Shown: positions 8,220-17,175 of the stretch, in pieces | Numbering within the stretch: position 1 is the stretch's first letter | Layout of the letters: the number at the start of each line of letters is the position of its first letter | Assembly (NCBI RefSeq): GCF_001025155.1 | Contig: NZ_AP012322.1 | Coordinates: 310,001-374,000 of the forward strand | Source: Bifidobacterium angulatum DSM 20098 = JCM 7096 | GTDB lineage: Bacteria; Actinomycetota; Actinomycetes; Actinomycetales; Bifidobacteriaceae | Direction of reading: 5' to 3' | Length of the DNA stretch: 64,000 bases | The notes under the pieces: generated by a model | What the model was told of the DNA's origin: nothing | The model's input: only the letters and a program-made list of their open reading frames with translations | Database searches by the model: none | Translations under genes and position numbers: made by a program

Positions 8220-11200
8220 ATGTTCGATAAGCGGTTGCTCCGACTGGCTCCAGGCGTCACTAGGCTGATCGTCGGTAAGGTCATCTGTCAGTGGATCGGT
8301 CTGCTGGCCAATGTGGTGTTTATGATCACGGTGGTGGCCCTGTTCGGCGATGTGCTTGCTCCATGGCTGCAAGGCTCCGATAATCCGCCATTCGTTTGGA
8401 TTCTGACGATCTGCGTGGTAACGCGCTATATCGCCACCGTGGTTGCCTCGCATTTGGGCAGCGAAGCCTCCGAGCGGGTCAAACTTGCGTTACGCAGCAA
8501 GCTGTATCGCAAGATGCTGGCACTTGGACCGTCGTACTCCACGCGGGTGAGCACGTCGGATGTCGTGCAATCCGCGGGCGAGGGCGTGGAGCAGATACAA
8601 AGCTTCTTCGAACTGTTCCTGCCGCAGTTGTGCTATGCGATTGTGGCTCCGATCACCTTGTTCGCGGTGGTGGCCCCGCTGAATATGCCTACCGCGCTGA
8701 CCTTGCTGATCTGCGCGCCGCTTATCGTGCTTATCGTCGGCATGGTGGCGATGAGTGCGTCGAAGGCGTTCAAACGGTATTGGGGCGGGTATACCGATAT
8801 GGGCGCCGCTTTTCTTGATGATCTTCAGGGTCTGGAAACATTGAAGGCCTTTGACGCCGATGCTCGAGCGTCGCGTGATCTGAACGAGAAAGCCGAACGG
8901 TTCCGTGTGATGACCATGAAGGTGTTGCAGATCCAGCTGCGTTCATTGGCCGCGATGGATCTGGTGGCTTATGGCGGTACGGCAGTCGGCATAGGCGTGG
9001 CCCTGTGGCAGTTTGCCACGACCAAGACGCTGAGTGTGGCCTCGGTGGTGCTTATCGTGCTGTTGTCGGCCGAATTCTTTATCCCCCTACGGCAGCTGGG
9101 GTCGTATTTCCATGTGGCGATGAACGGCATGACCTCAAGCAAGCGCATCTTCGCGTTGCTTGACGCGCCCGAGCCCGAACGAGGGGAGGGCACGCTTGCC
9201 GGCGTGGGCAAGTCGATTGTCGCCATCGCCTTCGACTCCGTAAGCTATGCCTACGATTCCGGGGATCGGGAGAAACCGGCGCTCGACGATGCCTCGTTCT
9301 ATGCCGCTCCCGGCCAGCTTACCGCCATTGTTGGTGTTTCAGGGTCGGGCAAGTCCACGGCCGCCGCTTTGCTGGCCGGCATACGTTCCGGGTATTCCGG
9401 GTCGATCATCGTCAACGGCACCGAACTTTCGGGGCTTTCCCCAAGTACGTTGTCCCGCACGGTTACGCTGGTCGGTGCCCGAAGCCATTTGTTTGCGGGC
9501 ACATTGCGCGAGAATCTGCTGATGGCCAATCCGAAGGCCGATGAGAAGGCCATGTGGAACGCGCTGATCGAAGCGCGTATCGCCGGTTTTATCCACGGCC
9601 AGCCCGGCGAACTCGACATGGTCATCGAGCCTGATGCGGCGAATCTTTCCGGTGGGCAACGCCAGCGCATCGCCATAGCGCGTGCGTTGCTGCACGATAG
9701 CCCGGTGTATGTGTTCGACGAGGCGACCAGCAGCGTGGACGTGGAAAGCGAGAATCTGATTCTGCATACCATTCACGATCTGGCACATCGTAAGCATCGG
9801 ACGGTGATTATGATCACGCATCGTATGGCCAACGCCGAGCGTGCCGATCATGTGGTGGTGCTTGACCATGGTCATGCCGTGCAAACCGGCTCGCATGTTG
9901 GCCTGATGGCGATTGGCGGTGCATACGCGAAACTGTATGACGCGCAGCGCGATGTGGAACGGTTTGCGGACGTGAGCTCGGGCGGTGGCGATTCCGCCTT
10001 CGCCTTCTCGGATTTCTCCACAGCCGGTTCCGCCGTGAAAACCTCCGACGGCGACCGGAGCTGTGGGCAGAGTACCGATTCGCGGAAATACTCCACGTCA
10101 CAGGTTGTGGGCCGTCTGCTGCATGAAGCGAAGCCGCTCGCCGGGCTTATGACCGCGGCGTCGCTGGCCGGCACCGTTGGGCATCTGGCGGCGACTTTCC
10201 TGCCGGTATTCGCTGTTATGACACTGTTCGCGCTGTCGGGCAAACCGGTGTGGGGCATGTCCGCGGCAATGGCTGCGGCGCTGATGGCGTCATGCGCGGT
10301 GGTCCGCGGCGCGCTCAGGTATGTCGAGCAGTATCTCAACCACAATGTCGCCTTCCGACTGCTTGCGCTGTTCCGGTCCAAAGCGTTCGAAACGTTGCGG
10401 CGTCTGGCGCCGGCAAAGCTCGCCGGCCATGGCAAGGGCGATCTGATCGCCATGGTCACCACGGATGTGGAGCTGCTGGAGATTTTCTTCGCCCACACCA
10501 TTTCGCCCGTGGTGATTGCGGTGGCGACTACGGTGGTGACGGCGTTGGCCGCATTGACGTTGAACCCGTGGATGGCGTTGCTGCTGCTTGGCGCGCATCT
10601 GGTCATCGGCGTTATCGTGCCGAGGGTCTTTGCCGTGAGCGTCCGTCAGCTGGGCCCTGGCATTCGTGGACGGGCAAGCGATCTTGACGAGGCGATGATG
10701 GACGATATGCGTGGACTTGGCGAGATCATCGGCTTCGGGTGTGGCGAGGAACGGGTTGCGCGTATCGAGGACCGCACCAAGCGGCTTTGGTATGAACGTG
10801 CGAAACTGAGCAGGCGTAACGGTCTGTTTTCAGGCATCGGCGGCATTCTAGTCATGCTGTTCACCTTGGCCGGAGCCGCAGTGGCGCTCGGTGTGATCGG
10901 GCAAGGCGGCGGGGTCGCACAGCTGATGACGGCGTTTGTGCTTATCGTCAGCTCCTTTGCTCCTACGCTGGCACTTGCCGCATTGCCGGCGAACCTCAGC
11001 CAGACCTTCGCCTCCGCACGGCGGCTGTTCTCGCTGATGGACGAGGCGCCGGCCGTGCAGGAGACCGGCCATGGCAAGCCTCGCTACAAAGGCATGGCAG
11101 TGGACCATGTCACCTTCTCGTATGCATCCGATGCCAAACCGGTGCTCGACGACTTCTCCCTCACCGTGCCGAAACATGGCGTTTTGGGCGTGCAGGGGCC

Positions 11201-11828
11201 TTCAGGCAGGGGCAAGTCGACGATGGTCAAACTGTTGATGCGCTACTGGGATCCGCAATCCGGAGAGGTGCGCATGTCCAATGAGCCGTTGGGGAAGATC
11301 GACGCCCACCATCGCCGCAGGGTGCAGGCGCTGATGGGGCAGGAAACGCACCTGTTCGATGGGACGATCCGTGACAATCTGCTGCTGGCGATTGCGGATA
11401 CCGGCTCGCTGACGGGCGTGGTTTCCGGCGATTCGGCGCAGGTGGGTCATGATGGCGCTCGTGAGCAGTGTTTGCGTGACGCATGTCGTAAGGCCTCCGT
11501 GCTCGATTTCATCGACTCGTTGCCGGAAGGGTTTGACACTCCGGTGGGCGAGTTGGGCGATCGTCTGTCCGAAGGCGAACGTCAGCGCATCGGATTGGCA
11601 CGTGTATTCCTGCGCAAGGCGGATCTGGTGTTGTTTGATGAGCCCACCAGCAGGCTTGACGCGTTGAACGAGGCGATTATTCTTCGTTCCATCGATGCGC
11701 TCGCCCACGAGGAACATCATGATCGTGATCGGTCCGGGCGTGGCCGCGGGTATGGGGGTAAAGCGGTGGTGCTGGTGTCTCATCGGGCCAGTGCCATGCG
11801 GATCGCCGACCAGGTGGTCAGCATGTGA
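8220..11828 (+). CDS. Tandem-fused ABC exporter (two permease-ATPase halves)
   Basis: A 1,202-residue protein that fuses two complete ABC-exporter half-transporters, in the CydDC/multidrug style. Half 1 has a six-helix permease (about 15-310), then Walker A GVSGSGKST (about 373), signature LSGGQRQR (about 476) and Walker B VFDEATSS. Half 2 repeats the plan with Walker A GPSGRGKST (about 994), Walker B LFDEPTS and a signature changed to LSEGERQR (about 1116). Two low-complexity inserts lie in the second ATPase, one around LTGVVSGDSAQVGHDG and one HHDRDRSGRGRGYGG. In fused CydDC proteins the substrate is a thiol such as cysteine or glutathione. No cytochrome bd genes are nearby, so the substrate here is open. 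It is monocistronic, with hairpins on both sides. Confidence 0.9.
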   Translation: MFDKRLLRLAPGVTRLIVGKVICQWIGLLANVVFMITVVALFGDVLAPWLQGSDNPPFVWILTICVVTRYIATVVASHLGSEASERVKLALRSKLYRKMLALGPSYSTRVSTSDVVQSAGEGVEQIQSFFELFLPQLCYAIVAPITLFAVVAPLNMPTALTLLICAPLIVLIVGMVAMSASKAFKRYWGGYTDMGAAFLDDLQGLETLKAFDADARASRDLNEKAERFRVMTMKVLQIQLRSLAAMDLVAYGGTAVGIGVALWQFATTKTLSVASVVLIVLLSAEFFIPLRQLGSYFHVAMNGMTSSKRIFALLDAPEPERGEGTLAGVGKSIVAIAFDSVSYAYDSGDREKPALDDASFYAAPGQLTAIVGVSGSGKSTAAALLAGIRSGYSGSIIVNGTELSGLSPSTLSRTVTLVGARSHLFAGTLRENLLMANPKADEKAMWNALIEARIAGFIHGQPGELDMVIEPDAANLSGGQRQRIAIARALLHDSPVYVFDEATSSVDVESENLILHTIHDLAHRKHRTVIMITHRMANAERADHVVVLDHGHAVQTGSHVGLMAIGGAYAKLYDAQRDVERFADVSSGGGDSAFAFSDFSTAGSAVKTSDGDRSCGQSTDSRKYSTSQVVGRLLHEAKPLAGLMTAASLAGTVGHLAATFLPVFAVMTLFALSGKPVWGMSAAMAAALMASCAVVRGALRYVEQYLNHNVAFRLLALFRSKAFETLRRLAPAKLAGHGKGDLIAMVTTDVELLEIFFAHTISPVVIAVATTVVTALAALTLNPWMALLLLGAHLVIGVIVPRVFAVSVRQLGPGIRGRASDLDEAMMDDMRGLGEIIGFGCGEERVARIEDRTKRLWYERAKLSRRNGLFSGIGGILVMLFTLAGAAVALGVIGQGGGVAQLMTAFVLIVSSFAPTLALAALPANLSQTFASARRLFSLMDEAPAVQETGHGKPRYKGMAVDHVTFSYASDAKPVLDDFSLTVPKHGVLGVQGPSGRGKSTMVKLLMRYWDPQSGEVRMSNEPLGKIDAHHRRRVQALMGQETHLFDGTIRDNLLLAIADTGSLTGVVSGDSAQVGHDGAREQCLRDACRKASVLDFIDSLPEGFDTPVGELGDRLSEGERQRIGLARVFLRKADLVLFDEPTSRLDALNEAIILRSIDALAHEEHHDRDRSGRGRGYGGKAVVLVSHRASAMRIADQVVSM

Positions 11829-11882
11829 TGGCTGCCGACGCACAGCACGATGCGTGAGTCTGTCGATCGCCTGTAATCGTGG

Positions 11883-11923
11883 CGCAATGTGCCGGTTCGT
11901 TCGATGCGAACCGGCACATTGCG
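11883..11923 (+). terminator. 17-bp hairpin after the ABC exporter
   Basis: A perfect 17-bp stem (11883-11899 with 11907-11923) and a 7-nt loop. There is no T-run, so termination strength is uncertain. Confidence 0.55.
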
Positions 11924-11951
11924 TAGGGGCTTAGATGTGGGCCCATGCCGT

Positions 11952-12007
11952 TTGACAGCTGGTGGTACAACTGTGTATCATTGGCGGTTGATACACAGTT
12001 GTACCAC
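11952..12007 (+). promoter_or_regulatory. GH42 promoter overlapped by 19-bp inverted-repeat operator
   Basis: A consensus -35 TTGACA (11952-11957) and -10 TATCAT (11976-11981) are separated by 18 nt. A perfect 19-bp inverted repeat, GTGGTACAACTGTGTATCA at 11962-11980 and its complement at 11989-12007, covers the spacer, the -10 and the expected start site. Each arm also contains a small dyad TACA-N4-TGTA, with centres 26 bp apart. The site may therefore be a pair of operators. The LacI-family gene at 14227 is the obvious candidate repressor. Confidence 0.8.
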
Positions 12008-12040
12008 TTGGGCGCAATGAGATTGCAAAGGAACGGACTC

Positions 12041-14158
12041 ATGGCACATCGCAGAACTTTCCATTGGCCATCGCTACTGACCGAATCAGGACGAGGCATC
12101 GCATTCGGAGGAGACTACAACCCCGACCAATGGCCGGAAGACGTGTGGGACGACGACATCCGGCTCATGAAGCAGGCCGGCGTCAACACCGTCGCCCTCG
12201 CCATCTTCAGCTGGGACCGCATCCAGCCGGAAAAGCACCGCTGGGAATTCGGCTGGCTCGACTGCATCATCGACAAGCTTGGCAAGGCCGGTATCGCCGT
12301 CGATCTGGCCTCCGCCACGGCCACAGCCCCGCTGTGGCTGTACGAGCAGCACCCCGAGGTCCTGCCGCACGACAAGTACGGGCACCCCATCAATGCCGGG
12401 TCACGCCAGTCGTGGAGCCCCACCAGCCCGGTATTCAAGGAATATGCGCTCACGCTGTGCCGCAAGCTTGCCGAACGCTACGGCACCAACCCCTATGTCA
12501 CCGCATGGCATATGGGCAACGAATACGGCTGGAACAACCGCTACGATTACTGCGACAACGCGCTCCACGCCTTCCGCGCCTGGTGCGAGCGCAAATACGG
12601 CACCATCGAAGCGCTCAACGCCGCCTGGGGCACCACGTTCTGGGGGCAGGAGATGAACGGCTTCGACGAGGTGCTCATCCCGCGTTTCATGGGCGCCGAC
12701 TCCATGGTGAACCCTGGTCAGAAACTGGATTTCGAACGGTTCGGCAACGATATGCTGCTCGACTTCTACCGGGCCGAACGCGATGCCATCGCCGAGATCT
12801 GCCCCGATAAGCCGTTCACCACCAATTTCATGGTCTCCACCGACCAGTGCTGCATGGACTATGCCGATTGGGCGAACGAGGTCGATTTCGTGTCCAACGA
12901 CCACTACTTCCATGAAGGCGAATCGCATATCGACGAGCTGTTCTGCTCTGACGCGCTGATGGACTCCCTGGCGTTGGGCAGGCCATGGTATGTGATGGAG
13001 CATTCCACGTCGGCAGTGCAGTGGAAGGACCTCAACATCCGCAAGCGTAAAGGCGAGACCGTACGCGATTCCGTGGCGCATGTGGCCATGGGCGCGGACG
13101 CCATCAACTTCTTCCAGTGGCGGGCCTCCGCGTTCGGCGCCGAATCCTTCCACTCCGCAATGGTGCCGCACGCCGGCGAGCATACGAAACTGTACCGCAG
13201 CGTATGCGAGCTGGGCGCCGCGCTTAAAACGCTGGGCGATGCGGGCGTGCAGGGCAGCGAACTGGTGCGTTCCGATACGGCGATCCTGTTCAGCGCCGAA
13301 TCCGAATGGGCTACGCGCAGCGAAACACTGCCGAGCAAGAAGCTCAACCATTGGCATGATGTGCGCGACTGGTATCGTGCCTATCTCGACGCCGGGACGC
13401 GCGCCGATATCGTCCCGTTGAAATACGACTGGAGCGGCTATGCGACGGTGGTGTTGCCGACGGTGCTGATGCTCAGCGCCGCCGATACCGCGCGCCTGGA
13501 ACGTTTCGTCCGTGACGGCGGCACGGTGGTGGTCGGCTATGCAAGCGGCCTGATCGATGAGAACTTCCATACGTGGCTCGGCGGATACCCGGGTGCCGGC
13601 GACGGCATGCTGCGCACCATGCTGGGTATTCGCGGCGAGGAATTCAACATTCTGGGCGCACAGGCCGAGGGGGAGCCTAGCGAGATCCGCCTATCCAATG
13701 GCATGGTCACCCGCCTATGGCAGAACGATATCGCTGTGGATGGAGCCGATACGGAAGTGCTGGCAAGCTACGCCGGCACACAGGCCGACGAGTGGGAATT
13801 GGACGGTACCGCGGCGATTACGCGCAACCCCTATGGCAAGGGCATGGCCTATTTCGTCGGGTGCGACTTGAACGTGGCCGATCTCGCTGTGTTCGTCGGC
13901 GACCATCTGACTGTCGGCCAGGCCTGCGAGGCAGGCGACGGCGCCGACTACGACCCGACCATTACCCTGCATACCGAGCGTGCGAGCGCCGAAGCGATCT
14001 TCGACTTCTACCTGCCGCGCGGCAAGAACGAGACGGTGGTCAGCGGCATTTCCGGCGAACCCGTGTATCGCTTCCAGTGCGATGAAGGCGAGGCCCCGGG
14101 CGTCTACACCATTCGACGCAACGGCGTACTCGTCGTGAAACGATACAATCGGCAGTAG
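12041..14158 (+). CDS. Beta-galactosidase, glycoside hydrolase family 42
   Basis: A 705-residue intracellular GH42 enzyme that hydrolyses beta-D-galactosides, typically galacto-oligosaccharides, in bifidobacteria. I place the start at ATG 12041 because AAAGGAA ends 7 nt upstream. A longer frame from 11945 would run through the operator. The N-terminal TIM barrel has the acid/base Glu161 in WHMGNEYG and the nucleophile Glu320 in VMEHST. A trimerisation domain and a short C-terminal beta domain follow. There is no signal peptide, so substrate must be imported. No transporter gene is adjacent. The LacI gene 68 bp downstream is probably co-transcribed and autoregulatory. Confidence 0.95.
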   Translation: MAHRRTFHWPSLLTESGRGIAFGGDYNPDQWPEDVWDDDIRLMKQAGVNTVALAIFSWDRIQPEKHRWEFGWLDCIIDKLGKAGIAVDLASATATAPLWLYEQHPEVLPHDKYGHPINAGSRQSWSPTSPVFKEYALTLCRKLAERYGTNPYVTAWHMGNEYGWNNRYDYCDNALHAFRAWCERKYGTIEALNAAWGTTFWGQEMNGFDEVLIPRFMGADSMVNPGQKLDFERFGNDMLLDFYRAERDAIAEICPDKPFTTNFMVSTDQCCMDYADWANEVDFVSNDHYFHEGESHIDELFCSDALMDSLALGRPWYVMEHSTSAVQWKDLNIRKRKGETVRDSVAHVAMGADAINFFQWRASAFGAESFHSAMVPHAGEHTKLYRSVCELGAALKTLGDAGVQGSELVRSDTAILFSAESEWATRSETLPSKKLNHWHDVRDWYRAYLDAGTRADIVPLKYDWSGYATVVLPTVLMLSAADTARLERFVRDGGTVVVGYASGLIDENFHTWLGGYPGAGDGMLRTMLGIRGEEFNILGAQAEGEPSEIRLSNGMVTRLWQNDIAVDGADTEVLASYAGTQADEWELDGTAAITRNPYGKGMAYFVGCDLNVADLAVFVGDHLTVGQACEAGDGADYDPTITLHTERASAEAIFDFYLPRGKNETVVSGISGEPVYRFQCDEGEAPGVYTIRRNGVLVVKRYNRQ

Positions 14159-14226
14159 CGGTATGTTGCCGTTCGGCGTTGTAGACACAAGCCCACGGCA
14201 GTCAACGAACCCTATGATCGGAGGCG

Positions 14227-15282
14227 GTGTTGAGCGAGATCGAACCCGGCAGGAAACGTGTCACCTTGCGTGATGTGGCGCAGGAAGCCGGCGTTTCGCT
14301 GAAAACCGCCTCCAATGTCATCAACAATGCCGGGCGCATGTCCGATGAGACCAGGGCACGCGTGCAGGAGGTCATCGGCAGGCTCGGATACCGGGTCAAC
14401 GTGTCGGCGCGCAATCTGAACCGCAACAGCACCGGCGTCATCACGCTTGCCGTGCCGATGCTGACGCCGCCGTACCTGGCGGAACTCGCCAATCGCATTA
14501 TCGAACAGGCGAGGTCGGACGACTACCTGGTGTACGTCGTCACCTATGGTGGGCAAAACGCGCAAGGGGCGCGAGAACTGCTTCGCAATTTCAACACCAC
14601 CGTGTCCGACGGACTGATCCTGTCCATGTCGGAGGATGAGAGCCTGACCGCGCAGGATCTGGACGTGGACTATCCGATGGTCGCGGTCGGCGCACGTGAC
14701 GTGTGGGGCGTCTGCGACCATGTGACCTGCGATGACGTGCAGGCTTCGCGTATGGCCGCCTCCTACCTGTTCGAGCGTGGAGCGCGGCATCTGGCCGTGA
14801 TCGGCAGTCGTGGAATCTACGATGAGCAGGCCGCGTTGCATGCCACCGACGGCAATGCCGGGCTCCGTTTGCGTGGAGTGATCGAAGCATGCCGTGAACG
14901 GGGAACAAGCCTCGACCCCGAACTGGTGGTCAGCGGCGGCGACTGGGCCATCGGCTGCGGCTATAAGGCCATCCAGCGGCTTATCGACGCCGGCACGGAG
15001 TTCGACGGCGTGGTGGCGTTCAACGACCAGCTGGCCATCGGCGTGCTGTCGGCGCTTGCGGCGAATGGCATCAGCGTGCCGGGCCAGGTGCAGGTGATCG
15101 GATTCGACAACATCGAGGAGGCGGCCTATCTGCAGCCGCCATTGACCACCATGGATTCACGGTTCGATGCCATCGTGCCCGCGGTAAGTGCTCGCATGCT
15201 GATGCGCATCGCCGGGCGGAACGTCGAGCCTGAGCTTATGCGCATCCCCTCACGGGTGATCGCCAGATCCACCACGCGGTAG
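14227..15282 (+). CDS. LacI-family transcriptional regulator
   Basis: A 351-residue repressor with an N-terminal helix-turn-helix (LRDVAQEAGVSLKTASNVIN, about 16-35). A hinge helix and a periplasmic-binding-protein-like sugar domain follow, and the C-terminal fold keeps the family motif GFDNIEEAAY. GGAGG at 14220-14224 lies 2 nt from GTG 14227 and 5 nt from an in-frame TTG at 14230, so either may be used. Its position directly behind the GH42 gene and the palindromic operator at 11962-12007 make it the likely regulator of beta-galactoside use. The inducer is unknown. Confidence 0.9.
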   Translation: MLSEIEPGRKRVTLRDVAQEAGVSLKTASNVINNAGRMSDETRARVQEVIGRLGYRVNVSARNLNRNSTGVITLAVPMLTPPYLAELANRIIEQARSDDYLVYVVTYGGQNAQGARELLRNFNTTVSDGLILSMSEDESLTAQDLDVDYPMVAVGARDVWGVCDHVTCDDVQASRMAASYLFERGARHLAVIGSRGIYDEQAALHATDGNAGLRLRGVIEACRERGTSLDPELVVSGGDWAIGCGYKAIQRLIDAGTEFDGVVAFNDQLAIGVLSALAANGISVPGQVQVIGFDNIEEAAYLQPPLTTMDSRFDAIVPAVSARMLMRIAGRNVEPELMRIPSRVIARSTTR

Positions 15283-15394
15283 CAGGCCCCGCCCGCGCAT
15301 CCTCCCGGCTGTGGCATAGACTGCACATCAGTACCAGACAGCATGCAATGCCAACATAACCGTCGATTCCGTACCGAAACGAAGGAGCAAAAAT

Positions 15395-16264
15395 ATGACG
15401 AATCGTCATCCCAATCCCAACGAAGTTCCCGATATTACACTCAGCGACGGCAACGCCATTCCGCAGATCGGCCTGGGCGTACTGCGTATCGACGATGAAG
15501 GCGTGACGCCAGTTGTCGAAAGCGCCCTGGCGGCAGGCTACCGACACATCGACGGTGCTGCCGGATACAACAACGAGGCCGGCGTAGGCCGTGCGCTCGC
15601 CGCTGCCGGCTATACCACCGGCGAGCAGCGCCAGAGCCTGTGGGTCACCACCAAGTTGCGTGATTCCGAACAAGGCTATGATTCCGCGCGCAAGGCGTTC
15701 GACCGCCAGCTTGGACTCCTGCAGCTGGAATACGTCGATATGTACATGCTGCATTGGCCGACCCCGTTCGACTGGCGTAGCGGCGAGACCTGGAAGGCGT
15801 TCGACGAGTTCCGCGCCGAAGGCCGTGTGAAAACGCTTGGCGTATGCAACTTCCTGCCCGAGCACTTGGAACGCCTGCACCGGGAGACCGGCGAATACCC
15901 GGCCGTGAACCAGATCGAGCTGCACCCCACCTGGCAGCAGCGCGAAGTGGTCGCCTACTGCAAGGAACACGGCATCGCCATCGAAGCGTATTCCCCCATG
16001 GCGCGCGGCGCCGACCTCAACGCTGGCAATGGTGCCATCGAACGCATCGCCGCCGCGCACGGCGTCTCCCCGGCCCAGGTGATTCTGCGCTGGCACATCG
16101 AGAACGGCACCATCATCATCCCGAAGTCCGTGCACGCCGAGCGTCAGCAGGAAAACCTCGATCTGTTCGGATTCGAGCTCACCGCCGACGAACATGCCGC
16201 CATCGACGCATTGGACGGCCCGACCCGCGCCGGTCATGATCCGATGACCTTCACCTACGCCTGA
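15395..16264 (+). CDS. Aldo/keto reductase
   Basis: A 289-residue NADPH-dependent (beta/alpha)8 oxidoreductase of the AKR5/2,5-diketo-D-gluconate reductase type. The catalytic tetrad is visible: Asp and Tyr in HIDGAAGYNNE, Lys in VTTKLRD, and His in LHWPTP. The cofactor motif IIIPKSVHAERQQEN is present near the C-terminus. ATG 15395 is preceded by AAGGAGC. The true substrate cannot be told from the sequence. The gene stands alone between lacI and a nuclease gene. Confidence 0.92.
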   Translation: MTNRHPNPNEVPDITLSDGNAIPQIGLGVLRIDDEGVTPVVESALAAGYRHIDGAAGYNNEAGVGRALAAAGYTTGEQRQSLWVTTKLRDSEQGYDSARKAFDRQLGLLQLEYVDMYMLHWPTPFDWRSGETWKAFDEFRAEGRVKTLGVCNFLPEHLERLHRETGEYPAVNQIELHPTWQQREVVAYCKEHGIAIEAYSPMARGADLNAGNGAIERIAAAHGVSPAQVILRWHIENGTIIIPKSVHAERQQENLDLFGFELTADEHAAIDALDGPTRAGHDPMTFTYA

Positions 16265-16314
16265 TCGCCAATCCGATCCCACCCCAGATCCGCAGCCAAG
16301 CCAGCAAGGATGCC

Positions 16315-17052
16315 ATGAGCCGACGTTCACGTTTCCCACGCCGCATAGTCAACACCTCCGCCAGCTGGTTCCGGACGCTGACGATGCTGCTCGCAGCCGT
16401 CATCCTCGGAACATGCATTGCGCTGCTGCTGACCAAGCTCAGTCCGCAGGTGGCCGAGCTCACCGGCGAACATACGGCCACCGGGCAGGCTGCGGATGTG
16501 CTGGGTACGTTGAACGTCGACGATTCCGCCAATCCGGGAGGTTACGACCGCGATCTGTTCGGATTCCGTAAAACCGATGCCAACAACGACGGCTGCGATG
16601 TACGCGAAGACATCCTCGCCCGCGATCTGAGCGACGTGCGCTACAAATACCGGGGGTCATGCACGGTGGCCAGCGGCATACTGCACGATCCCTACACCGG
16701 AGCGACCATTCATTTCACCCGCGGCGTGAAAACCAGTTCGGCCGTGCAGATCGACCACGTGGTGGCATTGGAGAACGCTTGGCGTTCCGGAGCCAACACA
16801 TGGGATACGAGCAAGCGATACGCGTTCGCAAACGATCCGTACAATCTGCTCGCCGTGGACGGTCCGGCCAACCAGTCGAAAGGATCCGCCTCGGCCGCCT
16901 ACTGGCTGCCCACCAACAGCGCCTACCGCTGCGAATACGTGGCGCGGCAGATCGGCGTGAAAGCCAAATATTCGCTCAGCGTCACCTCCAACGAGAAAAC
17001 GGCCATGCTTGCCGTACTGCACGCATGCCCCGCACAGGAGATACCGCAGTAG
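16315..17052 (+). CDS. Secreted/membrane-anchored HNH nuclease (DUF1524-like)
   Basis: A 245-residue protein with one N-terminal hydrophobic segment (about 22-42) that serves as signal anchor. The rest is predicted outside the membrane. The C-terminal half matches the HNH family related to the GmrSD C-terminal domain and secreted actinobacterial nucleases. Visible motifs are VQIDHVVALENAW (catalytic His about 147), FANDPYNLLAV and NQSKGSASAAYW. The cysteines are few and could form disulfides. Likely substrate is extracellular DNA, for nutrient scavenging or other uses. That use is inference. Confidence 0.85.
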   Translation: MSRRSRFPRRIVNTSASWFRTLTMLLAAVILGTCIALLLTKLSPQVAELTGEHTATGQAADVLGTLNVDDSANPGGYDRDLFGFRKTDANNDGCDVREDILARDLSDVRYKYRGSCTVASGILHDPYTGATIHFTRGVKTSSAVQIDHVVALENAWRSGANTWDTSKRYAFANDPYNLLAVDGPANQSKGSASAAYWLPTNSAYRCEYVARQIGVKAKYSLSVTSNEKTAMLAVLHACPAQEIPQ

Positions 17053-17175
17053 GCAGCATGGCCTTGACGAAAGATTCGTCGCCAAGCCGATGCGTTTTAT
17101 ACGGCCGTTCATTTTCAAAGGCCATGTCTGTAACATACCCGCGTTATACCGTAAGCGGTTTGGAGACGAGGCGGT

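Noticed and set aside
8220..11828. Calling the fused exporter CydDC
   Set aside because: The fold and fusion fit, but no cytochrome bd genes are nearby and ABC exporter subfamilies cannot be separated by eye.
11945..12040. A 32-residue N-terminal extension of the GH42 enzyme
   Set aside because: It would be encoded by the operator and promoter. The downstream ATG 12041 has a good RBS and matches the family start.
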